Shown here in pieces: positions 5,194-5,393 of a stretch of 5,393 nucleotides of DNA (the stretch's first letter is position 1; every line of letters starts with the position of its first letter). The stretch comes from Methanobacteriota archaeon. Its GTDB lineage: Archaea; Thermoplasmatota; Poseidoniia; Poseidoniales; Poseidoniaceae. The stretch spans positions 1-5,393 of the forward strand of contig JAAZUV010000108.1 in assembly GCA_018623995.1 (NCBI GenBank), read 5' to 3'. Below the pieces are notes generated by a model that was not told the origin of the DNA, made no database searches, and was given only the letters and a program-made list of their open reading frames with translations. The position numbers and the translations under genes are program-made.

Positions 5194-5201
5194 GTTAAAA
5201 G
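5194..5201. promoter_or_regulatory. TATA-like box shared by two divergent genes
   Basis: GTTAAAAG (minus strand CTTTTAAC) is the only clearly A/T-rich element in the 51-bp divergent spacer. Its centre is about 26.5 bp from the ctaA ATG (5224) and about 25.5 bp from the thioredoxin-like ATG (5172), the right distance for leaderless starts both ways. No clear BRE flanks it on either side, and neither gene has a Shine-Dalgarno sequence. Confidence 0.5.
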
Positions 5202-5223
5202 AGGGCCGCCTTCACGGCTTGAC

Positions 5224-5393
5224 ATGGACCAGCCTTGGTGGAAGCGACCATCGACGCTTCCTCTTGTTCTCGTGGTGATGGCATTGCTCATCATCGTGGT
5301 TGGAGGTACCATCCGCATTCACGATGCAGGCGAATCATGTCCGGATTGGCCCAAGTGTTTCGGAACGTACGGATTCATGGTCGATGAAGCGGA
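5224..5393 (+). CDS. ctaA: Heme A synthase (CtaA/COX15 family), N-terminal part, cut by the window edge
   Basis: Only the first 56 residues are visible; the frame is open to the right edge. A short polar start (MDQPWWKRPS) leads into the first membrane helix (about 11-28), then the family signature GGTIRIHDAGESCPDWPKCFG (27-47), matching the GG-x-x-R-x-x-x-x-G-x-SCPDWPxCxG pattern of Cys-containing heme A synthases. Cys39 and Cys45 correspond to the extracytoplasmic Cys pair in this class. The enzyme oxidises the C8 methyl of heme O to a formyl group, making heme A for cytochrome oxidase. The catalytic His residues lie beyond the window, and whether it is fused to heme O synthase (CtaB) cannot be seen. 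The start is the first ATG before the helix, 26 bp from a TATA-like box. Confidence 0.87.
   Translation, partial: MDQPWWKRPSTLPLVLVVMALLIIVVGGTIRIHDAGESCPDWPKCFGTYGFMVDEA

Noticed and set aside
1..5393. CRISPR arrays, insertion sequences, attachment sites or defence genes
   Set aside because: No spaced direct repeats, terminal inverted repeats with a transposase, or nuclease/helicase motifs were seen on either strand.

Overview
The window reads as a piece of a planktonic archaeal genome, most likely Marine Group II Euryarchaeota (Candidatus Poseidoniales). The reasons are an archaeal/eukaryotic-type RNA polymerase subunit K (RpoK/Rpb6) gene; TATA-like boxes about 26-28 bp before several start codons with no Shine-Dalgarno sequence, as in leaderless archaeal transcription; large secreted or anchored proteins built from Asp-rich calcium-binding repeats, LDL-receptor-A-like and GCTD...DDGSC repeats; and a heme A synthase gene pointing to aerobic respiration. 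The lineage call is inference; I cannot run a phylogeny.

Layout, left to right. Bases 1-240 hold the 3' end of a surface protein gene: a calcium-loop repeat, one membrane helix and a short tail. Bases 241-676 have no convincing gene but contain several inverted repeats, including two nested stems, and end in a clear BRE/TATA promoter. Bases 677-3082 encode an 801-residue anchored surface protein: signal peptide, degenerate LDLa-like repeat, beta-sandwich stretch, two GCTD repeats around an EF-hand-like loop, PKD-like domain, putative-Ig domain, internally duplicated YHYH domain, Gly/Pro-rich linker and C-terminal helix. Bases 3136-3474 encode an EmrE/Qac-type small multidrug resistance transporter, with a TATA box and a perfect 6-3-6 palindrome just before its ATG. 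It converges, with 2 bp between stops, on a minus-strand gene set.

That minus-strand set is transcribed from 5172 down to 3477: a secreted, membrane-anchored thioredoxin-fold protein, a possible 21-codon coupled ORF, rpoK, and a short TspO/MBR-like membrane protein. Junctions are tight (ATGA and GTGA overlaps), so the genes are probably one operon. The thioredoxin gene is divergent from a heme A synthase gene (ctaA) that runs off the right edge. The 51 bp between them carry one TATA-like box about equally far from both start codons.

Functionally, the right half mixes core machinery (transcription, heme A synthesis, extracytoplasmic thiol chemistry, a possible tetrapyrrole-related TspO protein). 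The left half is cell-surface and envelope material. I see no CRISPR array, transposase, integrase, tRNA, rRNA or recognisable defence system. The most noteworthy points are the palindrome at the SMR promoter, the shared divergent promoter, the divergent RpoK, the small coupled ORF, the shortened TspO and the YHYH surface protein. None amounts to a clearly new system.
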